Part shown: one piece after another, positions 1 to 12,500 of the stretch
How positions within the stretch are numbered: the stretch's first letter is position 1
Layout of the letters: each line of letters opens with the position of its first letter
DNA from: Botryococcus braunii
Lineage: Eukaryota > Chlorophyta > Trebouxiophyceae
Length of the DNA: 12,500 nucleotides
NCBI GenBank assembly: GCA_002005505.1
Contig: MVGU01001382.1
Coordinates: 95,001 to 107,500, forward strand
Direction of reading: 5' to 3'
Notes under the pieces: generated by a model
Databases searched by the model: none
Told to the model about the DNA's origin: nothing
Seen by the model: the letters and a program-made list of their open reading frames with translations, nothing else
Translations under genes and position numbers: made by a program

Positions 1-74
1 AGGAAGGAAGGAACGAAGGAAGCAAGCAAGCAAGCAAGCAAGCAAAGAACGAAGGAAGGAAGGAAGGAAGAAGG
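1..74. repeat. Degenerate tetranucleotide repeat (AAGG/AAGC)
   Basis: Purine-rich simple repeat built of AAGG units, switching to AAGC in the middle (about 20-45) and back again. The sequence shows it directly. It reaches the left edge, so its full length is unknown. Confidence 0.9.
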
Positions 75-158
75 CCAGCCCGTACTTTTCAAACTCTTTT
101 GGAGGCATGCTGTTCTCCAGGTCCTCCTCCCCACGTTTCCTCTTTTTTTGACGTTCAG

Positions 159-367
159 CTCCTGCATTTGGTGGAGGATGCGAGGAGGTATTGTCTATTG
201 ACCAGGACAACTCAGGATTTGCGAAGGTGGCAGTCGAATGGAAGTATGCTACTGACCCTGTTTTGGTCCACAGACAGAAGCGTTTAGTAAATGGCGACAA
301 TGCTGTTGCTGTGCACGCTTCAGGAGGAGAGCAGGCTACGCACACCTGCAAACGGACGCCCAATTAG
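159..367 (+). CDS. Possible terminal exon of an unidentified gene (partial)
   Basis: A + strand frame runs open for about 69 codons to a TAG at 365-367. It is preceded by a pyrimidine-rich stretch with a run of seven T and an AG at 157-158, which would serve as a splice acceptor. The translation is varied and not low-complexity: it includes VLSIDQDNSGFAKVAVEWKY (from 188) and later DPVLVHRQKRLVNGDNAVAV. It has no ATG start, so if it is real it is a 3' exon whose upstream exons lie off the window. I do not recognise the protein. The stop sits directly before the GA/GT microsatellite. The only evidence is open frame length, ordinary residue composition and a plausible acceptor, so it may be chance or a retroelement fragment. 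Confidence 0.25.
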
Positions 368-375
368 AGAGAGAG

Positions 376-469
<94 letters not shown>
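367..469. repeat. (GA)n-(GT)n microsatellite
   Basis: A short GA run is followed by about 90 bp of almost perfect GT, with one TT interruption near 451. Open frames across it that encode Val-Cys repeats are artefacts of the dinucleotide. Confidence 0.97.
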
Positions 470-1620
470 GTTTTCATTTGTTTGTTAATTTTGTTTTTGG
501 TGTGTGTGAGAGAGTACGCACCACGGAGCGTTTTAAAACTATTTGAGGTGAAACAATCTCCAAAATATTACTTGAGAACCAGGTCATTAATGACATTCAG
601 AACTCTTCCTGGAATGCAGTCCTATCAAAGTGCTATACTACCCAAAGGATGCCAGAGAGAAAGTTCCGCTACATACTACACTGTACAGTAACTGGTACTA
701 CATCGGAAGAAGAAGAAAAATCCCCCCACCCCCCCAAAAATACCCCATTATTCCTCAAAAAACTTCCTTAAGGCAGAAGAAGTTACATCCATCCAGCCAC
801 TAGCGCAGGACGAGATGTCCACAACACACAGGCAAGCCGAAACTATGAAGATAGGACCACAAGAAGTGGCCAAACGAAGATCAAAAACATAACGGAGCAA
901 ACGAAAAGGGGAAGGAAGGAGGATCAGGGGGGGGGGGGGCAGCCACAGACGTGGCTTCCGCCAAGTCACCGCCGCCGGTGTAAATCAGCACGCCTGGAAT
1001 GCATCCGAGATAAAGTAGAGAACCGCACGCAAGTCAGCGTGCTAAATGAAATGCCGAAGAGGAAGGAACAACAAACAATTGGGGGTAACAGCCCCCACCT
1101 CGGAAAAAGCGGGACAGTGAAAGACAACGCGGTGGATTGGAAGGGAGTGAATGTGTGGATTCAAGGTGTGCTGGTAAATCTTATAACCAGTTCCCTATGT
1201 CTGGATTTGCATCCTTCATTTTTTGGGTTTTCCGAGAACGTGCCTGGCGGCCTTTCCGTGACGTCGAACCCGGAAAGTTTTAAAGAACCAACCTCAAACG
1301 AAATGTTGAGCTGGGGCGTATTATCTTCACAGAACCATCCTGCGTTTGCCGAAACGTTGAATTCGGCGCACGAATAAAGATCGCTGCTCGGTTGAGCTAT
1401 GCCGTCTGACCGTTCAGGATGGATAGCCGGGTGTTCCATGCAAACCAACGCCACGGTGGCTTTTTAAACAATTAAGAACAAAATTCGTCAAAGAAAGTTT
1501 GACCTGCAGAAGTTCCAGGACTAGCATGTAGCTGATTACGGTAGCACAATGCCAGAACGACCGCACAGGGCCAATTCCATTACCACGGGATGGCTAGTAA
1601 ACCCCTCACAACAATTGACT
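470..1620. other. Gene-free stretch, no recognisable product
   Basis: No family is recognised on either strand. Short open frames exist (500-690 +, 1039-1377 +, 1161-1454 -), but the last two overlap antisense to each other and neither shows a motif. Homopolymer tracts occur at 722-736 (C-rich) and 928-940 (G run of 13). The 1039-1454 part is less repetitive than its surroundings and could be old coding or repeat sequence, but nothing in it supports a call. Confidence 0.5.
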
Positions 1621-1623
1621 AGT

Positions 1624-1690
1624 GTTGTGCCGGGGGATCGAACCCTCGACCGACTCGACTCAGAGAGTCGGGGTTCTAACCGATCGGCTT
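1624..1690 (-). other. tRNA-like segment (tRNA pseudogene or SINE head)
   Basis: On the - strand the segment contains a good RNA polymerase III B box (GGTTCGATCC, at 1635-1644 on the +). Upstream of it is a D-arm/A-box-like stretch ending in CGGTTAGAA, then a short anticodon-arm-like inverted repeat (CGAC...GTCG). I could not pair a full seven-base acceptor stem, and the anticodon loop lacks a clear U33-anticodon arrangement. I therefore read it as a tRNA-derived relic or SINE head rather than a working tRNA gene. Confidence 0.4.
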
Positions 1691-1707
1691 AAAGTACCAC
1701 GGTATTT

Positions 1708-1745
1708 GAACGATTAACCGCCCGGTTCGAACGATTAACCGCCCG
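1708..1745. repeat. 17-bp direct repeat, period 21
   Basis: GAACGATTAACCGCCCG occurs at 1708-1724 and again at 1729-1745. It lies just beyond the tRNA-like segment and may be part of the same element. Confidence 0.85.
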
Positions 1746-2012
1746 CTTATGTATCCGAGCCGGACCTGGGCACAACCTCCCGATCCGCTCCGCCCTACAC
1801 AAAGGGCCTGGGCAGTGCCACCCAGTGGGCACACTCGACGGTCTCGATTCCGATTTCCGCATTAAATGTTGCCACTTGAATCAGTACCGCAGGAATCAGA
1901 AGAGCGGCAGCAGCACACTTACCACTGAACCGCATGCGAGCAACATATGAAGATTTCACCACAGTTGTCTTGATCATCCCGTCATTGCATATGCATGTTT
2001 CTGACAAATACG

Positions 2013-2100
2013 TATAGTATACTGAAGGGCGAGTGACACTAGTGGAAAGGTATACTGAGGACAAATTCCTTTCCACTAATATAGTATACTGAAGGGCGAG
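2013..2100. repeat. 67-bp-spaced direct repeat enclosing a hairpin
   Basis: TATAGTATACTGAAGGGCGAG is exact at 2013-2033 and 2080-2100. Between the copies is a perfect 11-bp inverted repeat, 2040-2050 with 2068-2078 (TAGTGGAAAGG and its complement), around a 17-nt loop. The loop carries a third, partial version of the direct-repeat core (TATACTGAGG). The layout could be a small non-autonomous element or a duplicated cis-element, but no transposase is associated with it. Confidence 0.8.
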
Positions 2101-2300
2101 CAAGCAAGTGACTCCAGATCACGAATGAACGATCAAAGATATTGCAGGTGAAGCAACGTGAAAACAACCTAGGTGGAATAGCGAACCAAAGGAAAGGAAA
2201 CAGACAAGGTTTCACCACCATTCATCATTTCTACAGCCTGCTACACACCAACCTGGGTTTACGTTTGTCGTTACGCCTTTCGGTTATCTGGCAACAGCCC

Positions 2301-2336
2301 CCTCTCTCTCCCCCCCTCCCCCCCCCTCTCTCTCTC

Positions 2337-2432
<96 letters not shown>

Positions 2433-2441
2433 CCCCCCCTT
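2301..2441. repeat. (CT)n microsatellite with C runs
   Basis: C-rich lead-in, then about 100 bp of CT dinucleotides, then a C run. It forms the core of one unit of the surrounding array. Ser-Leu repeat open frames here are artefacts. Confidence 0.97.
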
Positions 2442-2702
2442 ACTTCCTCTTCCCTACAGGACTACTCTATCTATGCACACTTCCCCTATCATGCAATACT
2501 CCCCTGCTTTCGCTATTTAGACCCAAACCAGCAGTTTCCGCACTTCTCATGGGATTATACACCAGCCCCTTTACCCACAAGTTCAGATCCCTATTCTTAG
2601 AGTCCAGATTAATTTTCACCACCATCTATAAATTCTCCAGCTTCCTGAACACCACCCAGGGTTTACGTTTGTCGTTACGCCTTACGATTGTCTGACAAAA
2701 TC

Positions 2703-3000
<298 letters not shown>

Positions 3001-3390
3001 GTCCCTCCCTTTTCCTTCCTTTTTCCTACAGGACCAAACTATTTATGCACACTTCCCTTATCATGGATTACTGCCCGGCCTTCGCTTTTCAGACCCGCAC
3101 CAGCGTTTCCCTAACTTCTCATGGGATTCCACACCCACCACTTTACATACAAGTTCAGAATACAAATGTTTTTGGGTCTAGTGTGATTTTCACTACCATC
3201 CAACAACTCTACAGTTTGCTACACACCCGCCAGGGCTTACGTTTGTCATTACGGCTTTCCCTTTGGGTCCAGAGTCCCTTTTACCAAATCTAGCCATTCT
3301 CCAGCTTCCAAAACCCACCCAAGGGTTTACGTTCGTCGTTACGCCTTACGATTGTCTGACAAAATCCGTCTGTCTCGCCTCTCTTCTTTC

Positions 3391-3394
<4 letters not shown>

Positions 3395-3432
<38 letters not shown>

Positions 3433-3512
3433 CTTTTTTTTTTTTTTTTGTTTTTTTTTTGTGTTGTGTGTGTTGTGTGTGTGTTGTGTGTGTGTGTGTG
3501 TGTTGTGTGTGT
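3395..3512. repeat. Poly-T tract followed by GT-rich repeat
   Basis: Sixty-odd T with single C or G interruptions, then imperfect TTGTGTG/GT repeats to about 3512. It directly follows the fourth copy of the array landmark. Read on the - strand it is an A-rich tract, which could be a retroposon tail, but no matching element body was found. Confidence 0.9.
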
Positions 3513-4362
3513 ACGAATAGTGCAATTAGAGGGTTCAGGAAATGAGACGGAGACATTCATGAAGCTTGCACGGAATACCTTACGATCTGTATCCTTGTTG
3601 CGCCGTCTAGGGACACGTCCCTTGAGCTACGCTACTACCAGGCACACTTGCCGTACTGCACTTTACGCGAGACCTTATATAAGATATATCCAGAAGGACC
3701 ATGATAACACGGATCCGACCCGAGCACTTAGCCGATTCAAACCCGGTCCTAGTCATTGTTACAACTCCCCCTACCTTCAGTGTCGTGCGTCCCCGCGAGA
3801 CCCCGGTGAATTCACCATACTTCATAGTACATGGTTTTGTTCCCTTCACACCTTAACCGTTCAACCGGTAGTGGTGGCCAGCCACACCAATCCTCAAGCT
3901 AAGGAGTCCAGGTGCAAGACCCAACTCGCTAGCAGTGCACCCCATACTGCCTTCTTGACGTCATCCGACATACTTCCGCGGACGGGTCGTTTACCATCAC
4001 GTTAAGGCGTCCAGCACCCGCAATGGCCGTCCATGCTGAATGGGTCTCGCACGAAGTTAGCACCCACCAACGACACAGGGCTGCACACCCTCAAACCAAC
4101 AGATATGACAATAGGTGCCGAAGTGCGGGGCATCCTCTTCGGAGAAAACGAGAGGGCGCGTCTATGTTGGGACGAGACATACTTCCTCGCCACTTTCGGG
4201 TATTGGCTCAGGCTGGGTCAACGCCAGCACGTGTCACGCTACACGAATTCGGGCTCAATCCCTGCGGGCTGTTTAACGAACGGGCCCCAGCCTCCCCCCA
4301 CCTTAAGAGGCTTGCTACTAAGGCCACAGCCAGGGTCATCCATGCCGTACGGCAGGTGCCCT
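3513..4362. other. Gene-free stretch, possible LTR or 3' flank of the gypsy relic
   Basis: Open frames exist on both strands (for example 4033-4485 + and 3607-3849 -), but none resembles a known protein. The stretch lies immediately downstream, on the - strand, of a Ty3/gypsy integrase-chromodomain relic. A 3' untranslated region and LTR would be expected there. I could not define LTR ends or a polypurine tract. Confidence 0.3.
3674..3683 (-). promoter_or_regulatory. Possible TATA box in putative LTR
   Basis: CTTATATAAG is a palindromic TATA-like motif, flanked on one side by further AT-rich sequence. On the - strand it would lie where a U3 promoter of the adjacent gypsy-type relic could be. 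It has only motif and context support. Confidence 0.15.
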
Positions 4363-4760
4363 TCACAACTGATGTTGCGTGCGGTATTGCATCAACATAG
4401 CGCGAGTCTTCGGATTCGCAGCAAAAGTGGATGTGGCCACGACTTGTCAGTCTCGGGGCATCCTTTCCACTTCACGAGGAAATGATATGTCGGAGTGACT
4501 TTCTCTTTGTTACGACGGGAGCCAGTGACCTTGTGACCAATGATATCTCCACCTTCATACCAAAGGCTGCCATCAAGTATAGTTGGCATAGGAGGTGGAG
4601 CAACCGGTGCTCGTGTGCCTCCCTTAAACGGCTTTAACAATCAGACGTGAAAGAAATTATGCCAGCGGACCCCGCTGGGTAGCTCAAGCCGGTAAGCAAC
4701 GTCCCCAACGCGTTGGGTGACTTTGTAAGGTCCAATGTACTTGGGTAACAACTTGGTGCA
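4363..4760 (-). pseudogene. Ty3/gypsy-type integrase C-terminus with chromodomain (broken)
   Basis: On the - strand the first conserved block, from about 4757 down, reads KLLPKYIGPYKV, then GDVAYRLELP and RWHNFFHV. This is the signature of the region after the Ty3/gypsy integrase core. A TGA at 4641-4643 sits where the family normally has Ser in HVSLLKP. The frame resumes with LLKPFKGG, a Pro-rich linker, and a chromodomain containing YHFLVKWKGCPETDKSW. Just after that Trp, near 4430, a one-base shift moves the coherent frame, which then ends at a TGA (4363-4365). Chromodomains of this kind tether integration to histone marks in chromoviruses. With a stop, a frameshift, and no integrase core or reverse transcriptase upstream, this is a dead 3' fragment. 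Family assignment is strong; clade is not determined. Confidence 0.85.
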
Positions 4761-4826
4761 CTGCACCGTACAGCTGCAGCCTGCAGGTGAGTGTATGACC
4801 GAAATTAAGGATTTGGGTTATAAGCA

Positions 4827-6012
4827 TTGGGTTGGTTGCCAGAAAAGGCCGAAACATTTGAAATCATCATTAACTCCATGTCTGATAATTTTCATCGTTT
4901 TTTTATGCGTGAAAAATTGTCTACAATGCATGTTGCCATGCAAGCTACAACCAATCCGAATCCTATCACTTTCGCACATTTACAGACTTGGGCATTGAAT
5001 TGTGACGCAGAGTTTGTCCTTAGTCTGCAGCAGAAGAGAACTAAAAATATGCAGGCAGGAAAAGTGAAAAACTCGCAGGGAGAGAACGACCAGAACCAGA
5101 GGACATTGACGGATAACCGCAACAATAATTATCGTAGCAGGAAATGTGGCTCTGGCAGAGGTTATGCCACCTATAGGTTATAGCTATAACCAGGGCTTTG
5201 AGGAGAAATCACCATTTTCCATTATGGTTCAACTTCATTTTTCAGGTGATGAGGACTCAGATTTAGATGTAAACTATTGTGATCTCACATCTGATGGCAA
5301 GCTTGAGGACGAGAGTGAGGATAATGACTGTGAAGGTAACCCCGAATCTGCATTCATGCCTGTGCCAATTGGGAGTTGCAAATTCACTACTTATGTGCCT
5401 GCTGATACTTCCTAAGAAACGGAAGCTCTTAAGAGGACTGTATCGGAACCTTCTGTTGAGCATGCAGCAAACACTGCTGACCAAGGTTTGCCTTGTCCTC
5501 CCACTCCATTGCAGGAACAATTTCCCAAGTTAGGTCAAGATTATGTTTCGAGACTAATTCCAGAAACGCAGCGAAGCCTCCACCAGTGAAGAAGGCATTG
5601 GCAAGCCCAAGGCAACTGGCAGGAAGTCGGTATTGGCAGTTAAGACTCCTACAAGTATCACGCCGTCATCTTCCAGGACGGGAAAGAATGTTCCGCCAAA
5701 TGTGGCACAGCAAAGTGATTTACTAGCTACTGGCAGTCTGCCAGTGGCAGAGCAACGTCAGCCGGGCCTTTCTCTATTGAGCAAGCACTGACGTCAGCTG
5801 TTCCAGCCGTTGGAAAGGGGAGAAGGCTGATGACTGCTGCAGAAAAACATGCATTTGATTCACAGCAGAAGGCTTCAGGTAACCCACAGCCGTATGACAT
5901 TCCTGGGCACTTGAATTTGCCTTCACCTCCACGTGGAGGCCATGTGCACGTGCTGAACATGAAACTGCATTCCGTCATGTGCCAATGTACGCGGCTGAAT
6001 GTTGAAGGATGA
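4827..6012 (+). pseudogene. Broken, possibly gag-like retroelement frame (unidentified)
   Basis: Coherent + strand protein-like sequence continues through several frames. 4827-5183 encodes a segment with NSMSDNFHRFFMREKLSTM and an Asn/Gln/Lys/Arg-rich tail ending RKCGSGRGY. A second frame, from 5146, is strongly acidic (DEDSDLD, EDESEDND); it reaches a TAA at 5413-5415 but stays otherwise open to 5587. A third, Ser/Thr/Pro/Lys-rich, covers about 5579-5789. The second frame then resumes to 6012 (MTAAEKHAFDSQQK, then PPRGGHVHVLNMKLH). A helical domain, then a basic tail, then an acidic or disordered linker resembles gag proteins of LTR elements, but there is no clear zinc knuckle or protease motif. 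It lies between two - strand retroelement relics. The function is inference; the open, compositionally biased frames are what is seen. Confidence 0.3.
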
Positions 6013-6047
6013 CTTTGCCTGACCCTACCCACAAGAGATAGAAAATA

Positions 6048-6954
6048 CTACCTGGCCATGGAAGTGGAGTCCACGACATGGGGTCCAACATACTGATGGG
6101 CTGCGCAGACGTACGTCGTCGCCACATACTGCCATATGCTGGGGCAATGGAGAGCGACTTCCCCCAGCCTGCGGTTGCGGTCGACAGTTATAAAAGCATT
6201 TTGGAAGTCCAAGCTGACAATGACGAGGTCAGGGGAATCTTGCTGGTGTGCCACCAGGCTGTTGAGGGCATGGACGAGGCCTTTCGCACTCCCTCGGACT
6301 CCAACCCGCACTTGGTGTGGCTGCAACTACTCAGTGACGGCGCAGAGTGAGCCCCACCGCAATGGGCCGGATACCCCCAATATTGGGATTCAAGAGAGGG
6401 GAAATGGGAGCGCTGGCCCAATAAGATCGCATGAGATGAGGAATATCCCCAGCTAAGGCCGGGTTGGACCACACCGAGGAGGCTGTCCAATAAGAGGTCT
6501 GAACCACCTACAGATAAGGCATGTATGATGTGTAATGGTGTCAAGTGGTCCCGCCCACCAGCGGTAACGGGTGGGAAGGCTTTGAGGGCAGCCAAGACTT
6601 CCTCAAATTGGGCACGGTAAGGGGCCTGAGCACGCAGGACGCCAACGGGAAGCGGTCTGATAGGATGAAGCTCTGCCAATGCAGCGCAGGTGGCAGGCGT
6701 GGCTAAGGCGATGGTTGCACGCTCCAACATCCGAACAGCTGCTGATAAATGACCATCTGAATTTCTCGCTGTACCCCGTCTCGCAAGCGCCGCGTCGTCT
6801 AATTGGTGGGGTGGGGCATTTGCTGAAGGCGCTGCGGCCATGAATTCATCTATAAGGGCATCGATATCCCCATTCAACCAAGCGCAGGCCCGATGGCGGA
6901 CATGCTGCGCAACTCCCTCTCCCCGAGGTCTGCGACGAGCTGACCTCGGAGCTG
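6048..6954 (-). pseudogene. Non-LTR-type reverse transcriptase relic (broken, truncated)
   Basis: Read on the - strand from about 6954: an Arg-rich N-terminal region, then the pre-RT block typical of algal and protist non-LTR elements (LATPATCAALAELHP, then a segment ending FPPVTAGGRDHLTPLHI). After about 6466 the frame shifts by one base and continues LAGDIPHLMRSYW to the fingers motif GGIRPIAVGLTLRR. A TGA follows at 6331-6333. After another shift comes QVRVGVRGSAKGLVHAL and catalytic motif A, VSLDFQNAF (about 6190-6220). About 25 residues that normally separate the fingers motif from QVRVGV appear to be deleted. The similarity fades after HVVDSTSMAR. The QQGDPL-type motif and the YxDD catalytic motif C are absent, so the enzyme cannot be active. 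Family assignment is confident; clade is not determined. Confidence 0.85.
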
Positions 6955-6983
6955 ACTTCTTCTTCTCTTCTTCTTCTTCTTCA
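6955..6983. repeat. (CTT)n trinucleotide repeat
   Basis: CTT units with one CT phase slip. On the - strand they encode Glu/Lys runs that artificially extend the reverse transcriptase frame upstream. They probably mark the end of recognisable element sequence. Confidence 0.85.
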
Positions 6984-7012
6984 CGGGATATTAGGGGTCC
7001 CATCATGATCAT

Positions 7013-7886
7013 AGGAAAAGGAAGATGGGGGCGAAAGCCCTAAACTCCCACCCCAATACTCCCAGCAGTTTGACCCGGCAGAGTTCCTAATATAGAAAAC
7101 CCCCAAAACCCAGAAAGAGAATGTCACATGGGTTCCATACCGACGTACACCCCCCCCCCCCAAAATCTACCTGGACACCTTAACAAACTACCCCCCCTCC
7201 CCGCCCACACCCACAGCATCCAGTGTAACAAGTTGTGGACATGATCATTTGTAGGCGGTGGCATTTCCGTACCAGTAACTGAAAGTTTAGGTGGGACCCC
7301 TGCTGGCAGATGTTGCCAGCACCATACCCCAGAAGGTCCGTTTACATGCGTACAGGGGGCACTGGTGTGTGGGGTCATATAAACAGTGCATGGTGATATG
7401 TCTGTAAGTGTGTATGCATAGCAAGTCCACGCTTTGCGCAGCAAATTGAAGATCACCAGTGGCTAGAACATGTAATGTCGTGCCGAGCATCATCGATGAC
7501 ACCGCTGGGTGTCAACGGCAGTGTCATTTCGTGACCCACGACCGCGGAAGCAGACGCGGTTTCGGTAACCCGGTCACTGCGGAGGTAGAAAGGGGAATAT
7601 ACTTTAACAAACAGCGCACGCTTTCGCCTTCCGTTCCGCAAAAAGCCTGCTTCGGGACCAAGGTCTTGTCGAATATTGCACTTGCTTGTGACCGTAAAGC
7701 ATCAGATCGGCCCTTACATACATACACAAATGATGGCTGCCATGAATGCATCATGTTTGGGGGGCGTTCGCCCAGCTCGTATGCCCTTAACTTGTTTCGC
7801 AGACGGTCTGCGTTAAGGGTTTCCGGAAGTGTGTCTGTCAAAGATGGTCTGCCACTTGTGATGATTGTGGGAATTTGTTTTTGCAG
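7013..7886. other. Gene-free stretch upstream of GAPDH; may hold promoter or 5' UTR intron
   Basis: No recognised protein or RNA. There is a C run at 7148-7161 and a second C-rich patch near 7191-7202. Overlapping open frames on opposite strands at 7459-8007 (+) and 7524-7841 (-) carry no motif. The stretch ends with a good splice acceptor (TTTGTTTTTGCAG, 7874-7886), so at least its right part is probably an intron in the 5' UTR or in a longer leader. I see no convincing TATA box or initiator for GAPDH. Confidence 0.4.
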
Positions 7887-7924
7887 GGAATTCTACCGTT
7901 CCCGCAGTGGTCGGAGTTCCCACC
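7887..7924 (+). other. GAPDH: 5' UTR part of the first visible GAPDH exon
   Basis: The 38 nt between a strong acceptor (TTTTTGCAG ending at 7886) and the ATG in CCCACCATGA context. The segment is open in the GAPDH frame, so it could instead be coding if an upstream exon supplies the true start. Confidence 0.45.
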
Positions 7925-12467
<4,543 letters not shown>

Positions 12468-12500
12468 TGACTGCCACGGCCCTGCCTGCACCCGTCTACA

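Noticed and set aside
1039..1454. Overlapping antisense open frames of 112 and 97 codons
   Set aside because: They overlap each other on opposite strands, show no motif I recognise, and have no supporting splice or start context.
3263..3560. Poly-Phe/Val-Cys and poly-Lys/Thr-His frames
   Set aside because: They are translations of the poly-T and GT-rich tract.
3736..3752. B-box-like sequence on the - strand (GGGTTTGAATC)
   Set aside because: It is an imperfect B box, with no A box or tRNA arms found around it.
4023..4485. Two + strand open frames of 125 and 150 codons
   Set aside because: Their right part lies antisense to the gypsy chromodomain relic, which has clear homology; no motifs are seen.

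Overview
This is a eukaryotic nuclear window. It carries a spliced gene with GT-AG introns, long CT/GT microsatellites, and decayed retrotransposons on both strands. The one convincing cellular gene is a glyceraldehyde-3-phosphate dehydrogenase (GAPDH) gene on the + strand. Seven coding exons lie between 7925 and 12466, and the gene continues past the right edge. The reading frame passes through all six complete introns without a stop, and the catalytic Cys, His and Arg have the family spacing. The protein is of the GapC (NAD-type glycolytic) class but begins with a basic, Ser/Ala/Thr-rich leader of about 48 residues that looks like an organelle-targeting peptide. With the intron-dense, microsatellite-rich setting, this suggests an alga or other protist. 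A prasinophyte-type green alga is my guess, not something the sequence proves.

Layout. 1-470: a tetranucleotide repeat, a short orphan open frame that could be a terminal exon (159-367), and a (GT)n tract. 470-2010: no recognisable gene, but a tRNA-like segment on the - strand near 1624-1690. 2013-3512: a repeat-built region, with a 67-bp-spaced direct repeat enclosing a hairpin, then a degenerate array whose units contain long (CT)n cores, ending in poly-T and GT-rich tracts. 3513-4362: no gene, possibly the flank or LTR of a Ty3/gypsy-type element. 4363-4760 (-): integrase C-terminus plus chromodomain of such an element, broken by a stop and a frameshift. 4827-6012 (+): a broken, possibly gag-like reading frame. 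6048-6954 (-): a non-LTR-type reverse transcriptase relic with frameshifts, a stop and missing motifs. 7013-7886: no gene, ending in a splice acceptor just before the GAPDH start.

Within the GAPDH gene the exons are clean, and the introns hold nearly all of the repeats: (GT)n, (CT)n, alternating GC repeats, C-run/G-run palindromes, four separate minisatellites or tandem duplications, and a tRNA-like fragment. No operon, CRISPR array or intact mobile element is present. I found no convincing new multi-gene system. The points most worth a second look are the leader on a GapC-type enzyme, the rise in GC at third codon positions along the exons, the repeated C/G palindromes in introns, and the unidentified + strand frame at 4827-6012.
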